Positions 24,232 to 34,360 of a stretch of 64,000 bases of DNA are shown here, one piece after another; the stretch's first letter is position 1; each line of letters begins with the position of its first letter. The position numbers were made by a program, and so were the translations under genes. Under the pieces are notes generated by a model that saw only the letters and a program-made list of their open reading frames with translations, had not been told where the DNA came from and ran no database searches. The stretch is from Ilex aquifolium (lineage: Eukaryota; Streptophyta; Magnoliopsida; Aquifoliales; Aquifoliaceae): NCBI GenBank assembly GCA_951799425.1, contig OX637392.1:55938093-56002092 (forward strand), written 5' to 3'.

Positions 24232-26058
24232 ATGGCAATGGCTTCTCTTCCATCTCCAACCACCGCCACCGCCAATGGCCGCTCTTCCTCCTCCACCACC
24301 ACCCCTCATTCCACCTTGCTTTCCTCTCCTTTCTTGGCCAAGACATCAAGATTTTCCGTACATACAAAGCGTAACTATCGCTTCAAAACTTCAATCAAAG
24401 ACATTGATGGTGAGAGAAACCCTACTCCAATCTCTAAGAATGGTGAACCTCCTATGGGAAAGTTTGATCGGAGAAATTTGCTTATTGGGTTAGGAGGGCT
24501 CTACGGTGCTGCTAGTCTCAGTTCTGACCCATTAGCCTTTGCAGCACCAGTGTCAGCGCCGGACCTTACAAAATGTGGTGCCGCAGACTTGCCGGCCGGA
24601 GCAAAACCCACCAATTGTTGCCCTCCTCCGGCGACAAAGATCGTCGACTTCAAGCTTCCGCCGGTGAACGCCATGCGTGTCAGACCGGCTGCTCATTTGG
24701 CCGACGCTGAATACAAAGCTAAATTTAACAGAGCCATTCAACTCATGAAGGCTCTTCCTGACGATGATCCTAGGAGCTTCAAGCAACAAGCCAATGTTCA
24801 TTGTGCTTATTGCGATGGAGCTTACGATCAAGTTGGGTTTCCAGATCTTGAGCTTCAAGTTCACAGTTCATGGCTGTTCTTTCCATTTCATCGGTACTAT
24901 CTCTACTTCTTTGAGAGAATCTTAGGAAAATTGATCGATGACCCAACTTTCACAATGCCATTTTGGAACTGGGATGCTCCCGGCGGCATGCAGTTGCCGG
25001 CGATGTATGCCGATAAGAACTCACCACTCTACGACAGTCTTCGTGACGGGAAACACCAGCCTCCTACTATGATTGATCTGGATTACAACGGTTCTGATCC
25101 AAATATAAGCAATGCACAACAACAGTCACAAAATCTCACTATCATGTATCGTCAAATGGTGTCTAATACAAGGAGTGCTCGTCTTTTCTTTGGAAGTCCT
25201 TACCGTGCCGGCGATGAGCCAAATCCCGGTGCTGGCTCCGTCGAGAACATCCCTCATGGTCCAGTCCATATCTGGGCCGGCGATCGAACCCAACCTAATA
25301 TAGAAGACATGGGTAACTTCTACTCAGCTGCTCGAGACCCTATATTCTATGCTCATCACTCGAACATTGATCGAATGTGGACTATATGGAAAACCCTGGG
25401 AGGAAAAAGACAGGACTTGACCGACCCAGATTGGTTAAACGCTTCGTTCGTCTTCTACGACGAGAACGCCAATCTGGTTCGTGTTCAGGTCAAAGACTGT
25501 CTTGATACCACAAAGCTCGGATATACCTACCAGAATGTGGACATTCCATGGCTGAACTCTCGTCCAACACCACGTTTAACGAGGGTTGTGAGGAAGATAA
25601 AGAAGCTCGGATTGGCCAAAGCCGCCGACACTTACATGGCCGACGATGTTTTTCCGGCGACCCTTGACAAAGTATTGAAAGTAATGGTCAAGAGGCCGAA
25701 GAAATCGAGGAGTAAGAAAGAGAAAGACGAAGAGGAGGAGGTACTGGTGATAGAGATAGAGGTGGACAGAGACGTGTTTGCGAAGTTTGATGTGTTTGTG
25801 AACGATGAAGATGAGGCGACTAGTGGACCGGAAAAGAGTGAGTTTGCAGGGAGCTTTGTGAATGTGCCTCATAAGCATAAACATTTGCATTTACATAAGC
25901 ATGGGAAGAAGATAAAGACTCGTCTGAGGATAGGGTTAACAGAGCTGTTGGAGGACTTGGGTGCTGAAGATGATGAGGGAGTTATGGTGACCTTGGTGCC
26001 AAGAAAAGAGTGCAATGGTGTCACCATTGGTGGTATCAAGATTGAGCTCGATGATTGA
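24232..26058 (+). CDS. Polyphenol oxidase (catechol oxidase), thylakoid lumen
   Basis: Intronless 608-residue type-3 copper oxidase that oxidises o-diphenols to o-quinones (browning, defence). Residues 1-75 are a Ser/Thr-rich plastid transit peptide. A twin-arginine lumen signal follows (DRRNLLIGLGGLYG, R80-R81), with likely cleavage after AFA at 104. Cys115, 129, 130 and 191 fit the conserved disulphides. CuA ligands are His190, 211 and 220, with Cys194 for the Cys-His thioether. CuB ligands are His342, 346 and 376. Glu338 fits the water-guard position and Phe363 the gate residue. A DWL linker domain (about 396-446) and a C-terminal KFDV shielding domain (about 470-608; KFDV at 518-521) complete the usual architecture, so it should be functional. 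Oddities: a strongly acidic/basic stretch at 486-503 and a His-rich run at 547-557 with six His. The first ATG lies 44 bp after a TATA box; a second ATG two codons on is possible. Confidence 0.97.
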   Translation: MAMASLPSPTTATANGRSSSSTTTPHSTLLSSPFLAKTSRFSVHTKRNYRFKTSIKDIDGERNPTPISKNGEPPMGKFDRRNLLIGLGGLYGAASLSSDPLAFAAPVSAPDLTKCGAADLPAGAKPTNCCPPPATKIVDFKLPPVNAMRVRPAAHLADAEYKAKFNRAIQLMKALPDDDPRSFKQQANVHCAYCDGAYDQVGFPDLELQVHSSWLFFPFHRYYLYFFERILGKLIDDPTFTMPFWNWDAPGGMQLPAMYADKNSPLYDSLRDGKHQPPTMIDLDYNGSDPNISNAQQQSQNLTIMYRQMVSNTRSARLFFGSPYRAGDEPNPGAGSVENIPHGPVHIWAGDRTQPNIEDMGNFYSAARDPIFYAHHSNIDRMWTIWKTLGGKRQDLTDPDWLNASFVFYDENANLVRVQVKDCLDTTKLGYTYQNVDIPWLNSRPTPRLTRVVRKIKKLGLAKAADTYMADDVFPATLDKVLKVMVKRPKKSRSKKEKDEEEEVLVIEIEVDRDVFAKFDVFVNDEDEATSGPEKSEFAGSFVNVPHKHKHLHLHKHGKKIKTRLRIGLTELLEDLGAEDDEGVMVTLVPRKECNGVTIGGIKIELDD

Positions 26059-26278
26059 ATGAAGTTTTCATCCGAAAAAGTGTCAAATTTCTTGGAGAAT
26101 TAGGATTTCTTAAAGCAATTGGAAGGTGTTTAGATTAAAGTGGACTAATCCTTCGAGTTTGATCGCGGGCCGGAATGCTCTTGTTCATTTTTATTATCTC
26201 TTTCCCTTTTCTTTGTCTCCCAATCTTTTGACCATGGGCATATATGCCTATGATCAAAGTTTTGTTGGACAAATGGCA

Positions 26279-26284
26279 AATAAA
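26279..26284 (+). terminator. Poly(A) signal of PPO
   Basis: AATAAA lies about 220 bases after the PPO stop codon, in a T-rich 3' flank. It is the first canonical signal after the gene. A second AATAAA follows at about 26348. Confidence 0.55.
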
Positions 26285-26495
26285 GACTTGGGCTCATTTT
26301 AATCATGTGTTACACACTCGAGTTATTGTTGTTATCACACACCAAAATAAAGGAATGGTACTCAAGCAGTAATCTTTATATCATTTTAGTGCTTAATCCC
26401 TCAAAATTTTCAATTTTATTTTATTTTTGCTGTAATTAACGAACAAAAATGGTCTCAAATGTGTCTTGAGGAGTATTTTTGAAAACTTGAGAGAT

Positions 26496-26708
26496 AACTC
26501 AAGGGTAGGTCAAATGGTAACAGGAACGAGTTGAAACTCAGACGTCTTGACTTCAAATCTTAATAACATCTTGGGACCAAGTCATGAGAAAATTATCCAT
26601 CATGAATATCCTAATTCTGACGTAGGTGGACTGTCTTTAATTGAACTAGGAAGAGAATAGTCGAGGTATGTGTTAAGCTGGTTCGAACAACTCTAACCGT
26701 TTTCAAAA
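26496..26708 (+). mobile_element. tRNA-derived SINE, copy 6, downstream of PPO
   Basis: Head TAGGTCAAATGGTAACAGG (A-box-like), GACTTCAAATCTTAATAAC (B-box-like), then the family blocks CATGAGAAAATTATCC, GAATATCCTAATTCTGACG, GACTGTCTTTAATTGAACTA, GTCGAGGTATGTGTTAAGC and GGTTCGAACAACTCTAACCG. Confidence 0.75.
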
Positions 26709-26843
26709 TAAGTGATAACATAGACTAACCGATTTCAAAATAAGTGATAACAGAGACGAGAGGGCTACCTTTAACTAGACTGAGAAGGGGAATCGACGAG
26801 GTATGTGTTAAGCTGGTCCGAACAACTCTAACCGTTTTCAGAA
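26709..26843 (+). repeat. Partial tandem copies of SINE 3' half
   Basis: The motif AACCG(A/T)TTTCAAAATAAGTGATAA occurs three times (about 26696, 26727 and 26831), with the SINE 3' blocks CGAGGTATGTGTTAAGCTGG and CGAACAACTCTAACCG duplicated. This is a local tandem duplication or a SINE-into-SINE insertion. Confidence 0.65.
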
Positions 26844-27052
26844 TAAGTGATAATAGAGACGAGCTGTAAACTCAGATGTCCTGAGTTTGAGCATTGAAAA
26901 CCCTTTGGGGCTAGACCACCATGAGGGATAAATCTCTTATGAATACTTTAATCCCGACGTGGATGATCTATTTTTCATCGGACCATGGAAAAGATCAATT
27001 GAGGTGTATATAAATTGGTTCAAACACCCTTAACCGTTGAAAAAAAAAACAC
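26844..27052 (+). mobile_element. tRNA-derived SINE, copy 7
   Basis: Clear family member: GACGAGCTGTAAACTCAGAT, a B-box-like CTGAGTTTGAGCATTG, GGGGCTAGACCACCATGAGG, GATAAATCTCTTATGAATAC, TTTAATCCCGACGTGGATGA, ATCGGACCATGGAAAAGATC, AATTGAGGTGTATATAAATT, GGTTCAAACACCCTTAACCG and a ten-base A tail. Confidence 0.8.
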
Positions 27053-28010
27053 AAAAGCTTGCAGGGCACTTGTGATAAAACTAAAAGAATGAGTATTAAA
27101 TTGATGCAAAACACATACTCTAATGGCCATTATTTTATTGTGTAGATTTTATTTGTTTATTTATAGTTCATTGATTTTGGTCATGGTAGATTGCAACCTC
27201 GATGACTCAATCTAGAGATATTTCCTGGAATGCTCAACTCACGCATTTTATAGCAAAAGTCGTATTAATATAAAATAGATTTAGGCAATTCATGTGCAAT
27301 GAACATGCTATCCCAAGAAAATTGGTTGGACAGCACTGGCCTTTCTTCTTTGAAATAGAGCACATAGTAGTCTATTACACTTTTTTGAATTATTTTATAT
27401 TTAAAAAATGTATTTATAAAAAAAAAAATATTTCAATTACTATTTTACAAAAAAACAAAACATATCTATTACTATTTTCCTTTGGAATTTTTTAATTTTT
27501 TTTGTTTGTGGATTTATGTTTGAACCACGTTATATTTTTCTTAAAATTTATTTCTTTAATCTTTATTTAAAATTTTCTGCTACAAACTAATTCGATAGAG
27601 AGAAAACCGTACAATTTTTCTTTTTTGTGTAAGCATTGTATTGTTAAATTAATTATGTTTACTAAGTCTTAGGATTAATGTGAGGATGCCAATGGATATT
27701 CTTCAGCGATATAGCGTGCCAGTGCCAGTGTTTGAATCTTAATCAATATTTATTTATTATGTTGTAATATTTACATAACTATGGGGTATCTAACAGTAAT
27801 TTATGGTTAGAAAATAATTTTTTAATTCAACAAGTAGTTAATTAAAATTTATAAGTGTAGTGGTTGTCACGCACAATCAGTCATTTTTAATTTAATTATT
27901 CTTCACATCTATTTAATATCTTATCACATAGCCGACCATATCCACAAGAATCAACTTTATTTATGTACATACCTACTTTTTTCAGAAGACAATTAGTTTC
28001 GGAAAACAAA
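27053..28010. other. PPO 3' flank, no gene
   Basis: AT-rich. The part 27130-27360 is the upstream counterpart of 29270-29445: TCATGTGCAATGAACATG, then GTATCCCA or CTATCCCA, then CTTTCTTCTTTGAAA are shared. It is therefore part of the duplicated PPO block. The remainder shows nothing recognisable. Confidence 0.55.
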
Positions 28011-28469
28011 GGTTTGTGAGGAAGATAAAGAAAGCTTGGAATGGCCAACGTAGCCGAAACTTCCATGATCGACGACGTTTTTCCGGCGACCCTAGACAAA
28101 GTACTGAAATTAATGATCAAGAGGCCGAAGAATTCGAGGAGTAAGAGAGAGAAAGAGGAAGAAGAAGAGATACTGGTGATAGAGATAGAGGTGGAGAGAG
28201 ATGTGTTTGCGAAGTTTGATGTGCTTGTGAACGATGAAGATGAGGCGACGAGTGGACCCGACAAGACTGAGTTTGCAGGGAGCTTTGTGAATATGCCCCA
28301 TAAGCATAACCATGGGAAGAAGATAAAGACAAACCTAAGGTTAGGGATAACTGAGCTTTTGGAGGGTTTGGGTGCTGAAGATGATGAGAGAGTTCTGGTG
28401 ACTTTGGTGCCAAGAAATGGGTGTAACAGTGTTGCCATTGGTGGTATCAAGATTGAGCTCCATGACTGA
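28011..28469 (+). pseudogene. 5'-truncated PPO copy: KFDV domain only
   Basis: Homology to PPO starts at the codons for residues 452-455 (GGAAGATAAAGAAAGC against GGAAGATAAAGAAGC) and continues to the same stop codon and into the 3' UTR (AAGTGTCAAATTTCTTGGAG in both). A 1 bp insertion near 28030 breaks the original frame. Downstream, a TTG codon has become ATG at 28041, giving an open 142-codon frame that covers nearly the complete KFDV domain (VFPATLDKVLKLMIKRP..., KFD at about 58-60). The copper domain, DWL domain and transit signals are missing, so it cannot be an oxidase. No promoter is evident. It has HKHNHGKK where the intact gene has a longer His-rich run. Best read as a truncated tandem duplicate; a small expressed KFDV protein is possible but unproven. 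Confidence 0.85.
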
Positions 28470-29445
28470 ATGGAGTTTTTTATGAAAAGAAGTGTCAAAT
28501 TTCTTGGAGAATAAATTATCTTTAGGGTTTGGAGTTTTTTTGTGACGGTTGTTTATTTTTCTTTTCTTTGTCTCTCAATCGTTTTGATTATTAAATATGA
28601 GCTTTGCGTTATTTATATTTAGGGTTTGGAATTTTATGTTTAGGGCAAAATAAAGTAATGATGCTCAAATATATATCAGCTTTTGACAAGGATCAAAAAT
28701 TTATTTTGAAATAATCGAAATGCTCGAAACATTTTTCATTTTCAAGGAAACCAAAATGAATCAATGATGAAATCGAAATTCTAATATTTTGAAATGTTTT
28801 ATAATATTTTGAGATATTTTGTAATATTTTAATATATTTGTACAATTGTTTTGAAATGTTTCAAGGTATTTCAAGATATTTTGATATATTTCGACTAATA
28901 TTTTGAGAAAATAATTTTTAAATTTTTTATTTTATTTCAAAAACATGTCAAAACATTTTCGTTTCCTAGATAACTGAAACAAAATATTGATCATTGACTT
29001 TGGGCTATTTTGATTTTGTTTTAGTGCTTTAAAATTTCAATTTGCACCAATTTTCTCCTTTCAAAAATGAAGGTTTTGACTAACTAAAGTCTTCCTCCTA
29101 TGTGTCACGCATGACCAAATCTTGAAAGATATCTTTTTTTTTTTATCAAATAAAAATAAAAAGTTTCATAAACTAAAATGACAACCTATACGATAAGGGA
29201 ATAATATTTTATTACTCTTGATGTTATTATGAATATTTTAAGAGGACGGCAGGTCCATCTACCCATGATTTATATATAGATACTATTTGTTTATTTATTT
29301 ATAATTAAATTATTTTGGACATGATGACTAAAACTCGTACTAAGATAATAGACTTAATTAGAACTAGGAGTATACTTTCATGTGCAATGAACATGGTATC
29401 CCATGAAAAAAGGATAGCCAGTACTGGCATTTCTTCTTTGAAAAC
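28470..29445. repeat. Duplicated PPO 3' flank
   Basis: Shares ordered blocks with 26059-27365: TTTCTTTGTCTC(C/T)CAATC, AAAATAAAG-AATG-T-CTCAA, TTTTAGTGCTT, and TCATGTGCAATGAACATG with CTTCTTTGAAA. The SINEs of the first copy (26496-27052) are absent here. Instead there is a TATTTTGAAATGTTT-like repeat stretch at 28690-28980 that the first copy lacks. Confidence 0.65.
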
Positions 29446-30715
29446 ACTACCCAGAAGCTAGGGCAGATTAATGAAGATCTATTGTGACTTTGGGTGATCA
29501 CTATTCCCCAGTCAAAATTAGAGAAAAATCTAACATAACAGTTGGTTAGACTTTTTCCAATTATTTTTTTAAGTGAAAAAATTAGTTCATCAACAAAAAA
29601 AAAAACATGCTATTTTGATTCGTATTTATCAAAAGTTATAATCTATAATCATTGTCATGTCCATTCATCTTGGAGAAAGGAGAAAACCCGAAAAAAAATG
29701 AAGGACATAACGAGGGTTGCTCGTTCTACAGCGATCTTTCCTCTGTTTGAGACAAATAGTAAAGATAACAGGCTAAGAGAGGAGCTCTAAACGAAAAGGG
29801 GTTCACACTACATCCATTTTTGTGCTTGCACGATAGTCATCATTTCACATGATTGCTTACAAAGTACTAAAAAAAAATACAAAAAATACTAGGAAAACGT
29901 TATGAAAGAGTACTTAAAAGTAATTTGTAGCTAATGTGAGGGGGATGCATTGAAATTACCTTTAATACTGCAGCCATAAGTTCAGCCCTCCACTTTTGAA
30001 GACGACGGCAAGTTCACCAAAACCCTGACAACCCTTTGAATTTGATCTCTCTCTCATACACTGTCGTTTATATTACAAGTGATTGTCCAAGGTTTGGCAA
30101 AAAAATTTGTACTTTGTACTGCATGATTTTGTAGTACAAAATTTTCCATGTTATGTATGCATCGTCATGTCTTTATTTTTATAATGGTATGTGTTACTAA
30201 TATATTTTTCTAATCAGTTTATCTCGACAATCTCTTTACTTAAACTTATCGTCTACAACTAATACAATAAAAAAAAAAGGAAAAAAAATAACATGATGTC
30301 CTAATTCGTGATTTCTGGGATATACCCATATTGACCACTCTTCTATTTATCTAATAATGGTTCGATATGAATCTGATTAAATATGACTTATACATGAGAT
30401 GACATAAACTTGATTATACATATTTATAAAGGAGTTGGGTATAACTTGCATCCACGTGCAATTATAAATGCACAAAATTAAATTCACAATCATCTATTTT
30501 TCTCCTATTTTTCCTTCTTCACACTTCCCCACTCTCTTATCCTTATTAATTAATGGGGGCATTATGAGGGATAAGAATTAAACTTTTGAAAATATTCAAA
30601 TGAGTGATGATTAGTTGGTGAGAAATAGAAGAGTGATTATAGCATCTAAGTGTTAATGGTGATTGGAGGAAACTTAAGTTTAGTAATAAAAAAATTAATT
30701 TTTTCTTAGAAATAG
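29446..30715. other. No gene seen
   Basis: AT-rich intergenic sequence. The frame at 29542-29790 has no domain and a lysine-rich composition typical of chance frames. No repeats with clear borders were found. Confidence 0.4.
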
Positions 30716-31060
30716 GGACAGAAATGTCTGGCCCAAATCACAGATGCTTACACGATGGACTTGACCTTCTGATGGGTCTGGCCCAAATCACAGATGGAAA
30801 CCAACAAAAACTTAGTCTTAATTTTAATTGGCTCAAGTCCATCATAAAGGCAACCTATGCTCTAGTTCACAAGATCTTCAAAGAGTGTTATTGGTTTAGG
30901 TTTAGGTTTTGTGGTGGTGTTGTGAAGAGTAGTGTGAGGCAAAAAGGTGCTTGTCCTACTGCCACTCGGCAAAGGAGGCCTTTCCTATTATCACTCAGCT
31001 AAAGGCTCCTCTAAGCCAAGCAAGAAGGCTTCTCCTACTACCACCAAGCAAAGTGGCCTC
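30716..31060 (+). mobile_element. LTR-retrotransposon debris, left of CACTA-like element 3
   Basis: The motif TCTGGCCCAAATCACAGATG is duplicated at 30728 and 30777. Motifs such as CCACTCGGCAAAGGAGGCC and TCACTCAGCTAAAGGC resemble those on the other side of the CACTA element (34540-34640). The CACTA element thus seems to have inserted into an older retroelement. Confidence 0.4.
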
Positions 31061-31516
31061 CACTACAAAAAAAAATCACTTTTAGTCACTAGATTTAGAT
31101 TATACCTATAAATATTGTCACTGAATGAATATGTTTAGTGGCAAAAAATTATTATTGTCATTGAAAGTATGATATTGAAATTATTTAGTTGCCATAATTA
31201 TTTGTCACCACTAAAGATATATAATTAGTGGTCAAAAAATGTTGTTGTCACTGAAGATATGATAATAAATCTAATTAGTAACAATTTAAATGTTGCAACA
31301 AAAATACATTATTAATTCATCACTAATTTCAAATATTTAGTGACAATAATTTAAATTTTTTCACTAATAATATAAATTTTAGTGATAACATTTTTCAATT
31401 GCAGCAACTATGACCTATTTTAAGCTGCAATTTATTTTTTTTGCCACTGAATGTCAATATTAATACACTATGCCCTTATTTTTATTCCTTACTTTTCTTA
31501 TTTCGATGGTGATAAT

Positions 31517-32207
31517 TAGGGGTGTCAATCGTGTCGGGTTAAACGGGTAACGAGTGAAAAATATACAAACCTATACACGACACGTTTAATAAACGGATAA
31601 AAATTTTAAACACGAACACGAACCGTTTAATAAACGGGTAACACGACACGACTCGTTTAACCCATTTAAAAATTAAAAAAAAACAAAAAAATTATTATTT
31701 TTACAAACTTTTATACTCCATTTTTTTTTTAACTGTACTTTCCTCAATTAGAAGAATTCCAACCAACAATAGGCAGCCATTTTATAAGCCAGCCAACAAT
31801 GGGCAGCCACTTTACAAGCCACACGACAATCCACATGATAAGGCAACATCCACTATTCTCTTCACTGCCAAGCGATGTGGGATTCAAAGAAGTGGTACTC
31901 TCTTCACTCCCTAGCCAACAACCACTGCCTCTTATATAAGCCAATATTTTCTTTACTGTTTTTTCTTTAATCATTCATTATTTTATATATATATATATAA
32001 TAATTATTAATTTATTATTATATTAATTTTATTTAAACGGGTAAACGTGTGGTTTGGCAGGTCTCACCCGAACACGACCCGTTTATTAAACGTGTTTGGC
32101 GTGTCAACCCGTTTATCACCAAAACCCGTTAAGGTCTCACCCAAACCCGCTTAATTTGTGTCGATTCGTATCGGTTAATCGTGTCGTGTCGGATTTTGAC
32201 AGCCCTA
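31517..32207. mobile_element. Non-autonomous hAT element, 8 bp target duplication
   Basis: Begins TAGGGGTGTCAATCGTGTCG and ends GACAGCCCTA, with longer subterminal inverted matches (GTGTCGGGTTAAACGGGT against ACCCGTTT and CGACACGATTAACC). It is flanked by GTGATAAT at 31509-31516 and 32208-32215, a perfect 8 bp target duplication as expected for hAT. It has no transposase frame. Confidence 0.92.
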
Positions 32208-32552
32208 GTGATAATGCATGAAAGATCCAAAGTTTGGGGGAGGTATGTGTAATAAACCGGATTCTAATTTGCCTCCCTTTTGTGTCCCCGTCTCATGATA
32301 CTAGCAGGTTCCCGAAGATTCTAATTTCTCTTTCTTTTATGACACTCGCTCGTTCTCTCTTCTAGGAACCAGGTTGAGCTTACAGCTCCACTTCTCTATC
32401 TCGGCGATCTTTCACAAGTTAGGTTTCTTTCTCATCTTGATCTTTAGTCTCCCTCCGTTGCGTCCTACCTTTTTATGATTCATTAGTTTGGAGTTCATTT
32501 TCTATTAGATTCTATGTTTGGTTGCTAAGAAAACTGTGATTGTACGCATATA

Positions 32553-32555
32553 CTT

Positions 32556-32587
<32 letters not shown>
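32553..32587. repeat. (CT)n microsatellite in 5' leader
   Basis: A CT run of about 16 repeats lies in the presumed untranslated leader of the CACTA-like element 3 transcript. Such CT runs are common in plant 5' UTRs. Confidence 0.85.
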
Positions 32588-32589
<2 letters not shown>

Positions 32590-33518
32590 CGCACAATATC
32601 AATGATGATCTCTCAACCTCTAGGTGATTGCAGATGAATCTATTCAGCAACTGATTTTCTTTGATTGCAATTTTCAGCTTATGTGTGGAGTAATGGAGTT
32701 TTACGAATTGCCTTAGTAAGCTTCTCTCTATACTTTCTGATTTGCTTCTCTGTTCTCCATCGAGCATTGATTTGTGTTTGGCAGATAATTCAGAAATTTT
32801 CTTTTATTCGAATTAAGTTTCTACAATCAGATCCCTAAATTGCAGATTTGTTTTAGGAAAAACACAAATCAATGTGGTGGTTTTGCATAACTTTTGTGAG
32901 TTTTGTTAGTGGCAAACCAATTTATTCATGGATTTCGAAATTGTGTTCAAGTTCGCGTACTGATTGAGAAATAGTACCTGCAAGCCTTTCCCTTAGTTTG
33001 ATTGTCACAAACACTAGGATTGAGCAAATGTTGTTCTTAAATTGTTCAGGGATTAAGGAATGGTGCTATTGATTTTCTTTAGCTCATTTATCTGACATCA
33101 TTGGAAGAGATTATCGCAGTGGTAATAGCCTGATAGTACTTCAGCTTTCTTTTAGAACATTTACCACAAAAATTGTCTTAATATTTATCTATTTCACTAA
33201 CTGTGTAATCTGAAGAATTGGTTTCCTTTTTATTTTTTTTATTTTTTTATTAGGCCATTGTTTAGCTCTTAAGACCCTTGATGATGACTTATATCTCAAA
33301 AATGGTTTAGATGCTTAGAACTAGTTTTTCAGCAAGTTGAGATGGTTTTGCCCCCAAGCATCATTAACCTGTGCAAACCAATGTGATAATGATTGATAAC
33401 ACTTTTAATATGGGTGTCTTGAACCTTTGAACCCTAGAAGTTAGAACCTTGGAACCCTAGAAATTGATTTTTTTGACTTGTCTTCTAGTTTCATTGTTTA
33501 GTTCTTTTGTGTTGTTAG

Positions 33519-34143
33519 GTACTTACATACATTGAAGTGTTATGTGAGTAACAAAGCTTTTCCAGAAGGGTCAATTGCAGAAGGCTATCTTGCAACAGAA
33601 TGCCTAATGTTTTGTTCAATGTACTTGCATGGGATTGAGACAAGATTCAATAGAATAGAGAGAAATTATGATGGAAGTAACAAACAAATGCATCAAGGGT
33701 TGTCAATTTTTTCCCAGAATTGTCGTGCATTGGGGAAGGGAGACTATGAGTATATTGATGACAGAGCTTGGCAGCAGGCTTGTATCTATGTGTTGCAAAA
33801 TTGTGATGAAGTTTTGCCCTTTCTTATGTAAGGAAATTATGCAAATGCATTTGATGAAATTTATTTCTCTCCCATTGCCAAACGATTCTTATTCCTTATT
33901 ATCGTGTTTAGTGAACACAGAAAGGAGATAGAACAAGAGTTTCTAAGGAATGTTCAAAAGAGGATTTGTCTCACAGAAGATTCTGATGAATTGGTTTGGA
34001 AGCTAAGTGAGTCTGGTAGATTGAACTTCAGTTTGGTGCATGTGTATAGGGAGGCAAATGGCTTAGCTGATTTTTTTGCTAACTGGGCTGTGCAGCAGGA
34101 GGCTTTTACTGATTTTTCCTGTCTGTTAAACATTCCTGATTAG
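33519..34143 (+). pseudogene. TNP2-type transposase C-terminus (DUF4218) fused to RNase H domain end
   Basis: Exon 1 (33519-33827, after a GTTAG acceptor) reads YLHTLKCYVSNKAFPEGSIA, then EGYLATECLMFC and GIETRFNRIERN, and ends NCDEVLPFL. This is the DUF4218 region found near the C-terminus of CACTA (En/Spm, TNP2) transposases. An 84 bp intron (33828-33911; GTAAGG ... GTTTAG) joins it in frame to exon 2 (33912-34143), which begins EHRKEIEQEF, as expected for the DUF4218 end. It then passes into LVWKLSESGRLNFSLVHVYR and EANGLADFFANWAVQQ, matching the C-terminal part of the RNase H (RVT_3) domain of plant LINEs, and stops at 34143. The open frame before 33532 has no ATG, so the true start lies in an upstream exon not identified. 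The catalytic transposase part is absent. A protein product is uncertain. Confidence 0.75.
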
Positions 34144-34360
34144 GCCAGAAAGTTGTAGCAGCTAGATCAGTAGGGTACCAAAGTTTTAAGGAAGAAGACT
34201 GTTATACTGCCTCTTCATGTCTCTGGACAGGGGGATAGAAGACTGTATAGATTGGTTGAGTTTTTTTTGGAGTGATTAAAGCCTTGAATTTTAGGCTTTT
34301 CATTATTTTGATTCTTGTAAAATCTGCTTCTTGTAATACTTGATTTCAATAAAAAAAATA
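34144..34360 (+). other. LINE-like 3' UTR after the chimera
   Basis: Contains GTGATTAAAGCCTTGAATTTT, TTTTGATTCTTGTAA, CTTGATTTCAATAAAA and an A-rich end, in the same order as the 3' ends at 1785-1890 and, inverted, 6465-6560. The RNase H exon immediately before it supports a LINE origin for all three. Confidence 0.6.

Noticed and set aside
24131-25890. Minus-strand and second-frame ORFs over the PPO gene
   Set aside because: Shadows of the strongly supported PPO reading frame; no domain resemblance.
27896-28498. 200-codon minus-strand frame
   Set aside because: Antisense shadow of the PPO duplicate; Ser-rich translation mirrors the acidic KFDV sequence on the other strand.
33532-33831. Independent 99-residue gene
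   Set aside because: It starts at TTG, not ATG, and stops only because an intron is read through; it is an internal exon of the transposase relic.
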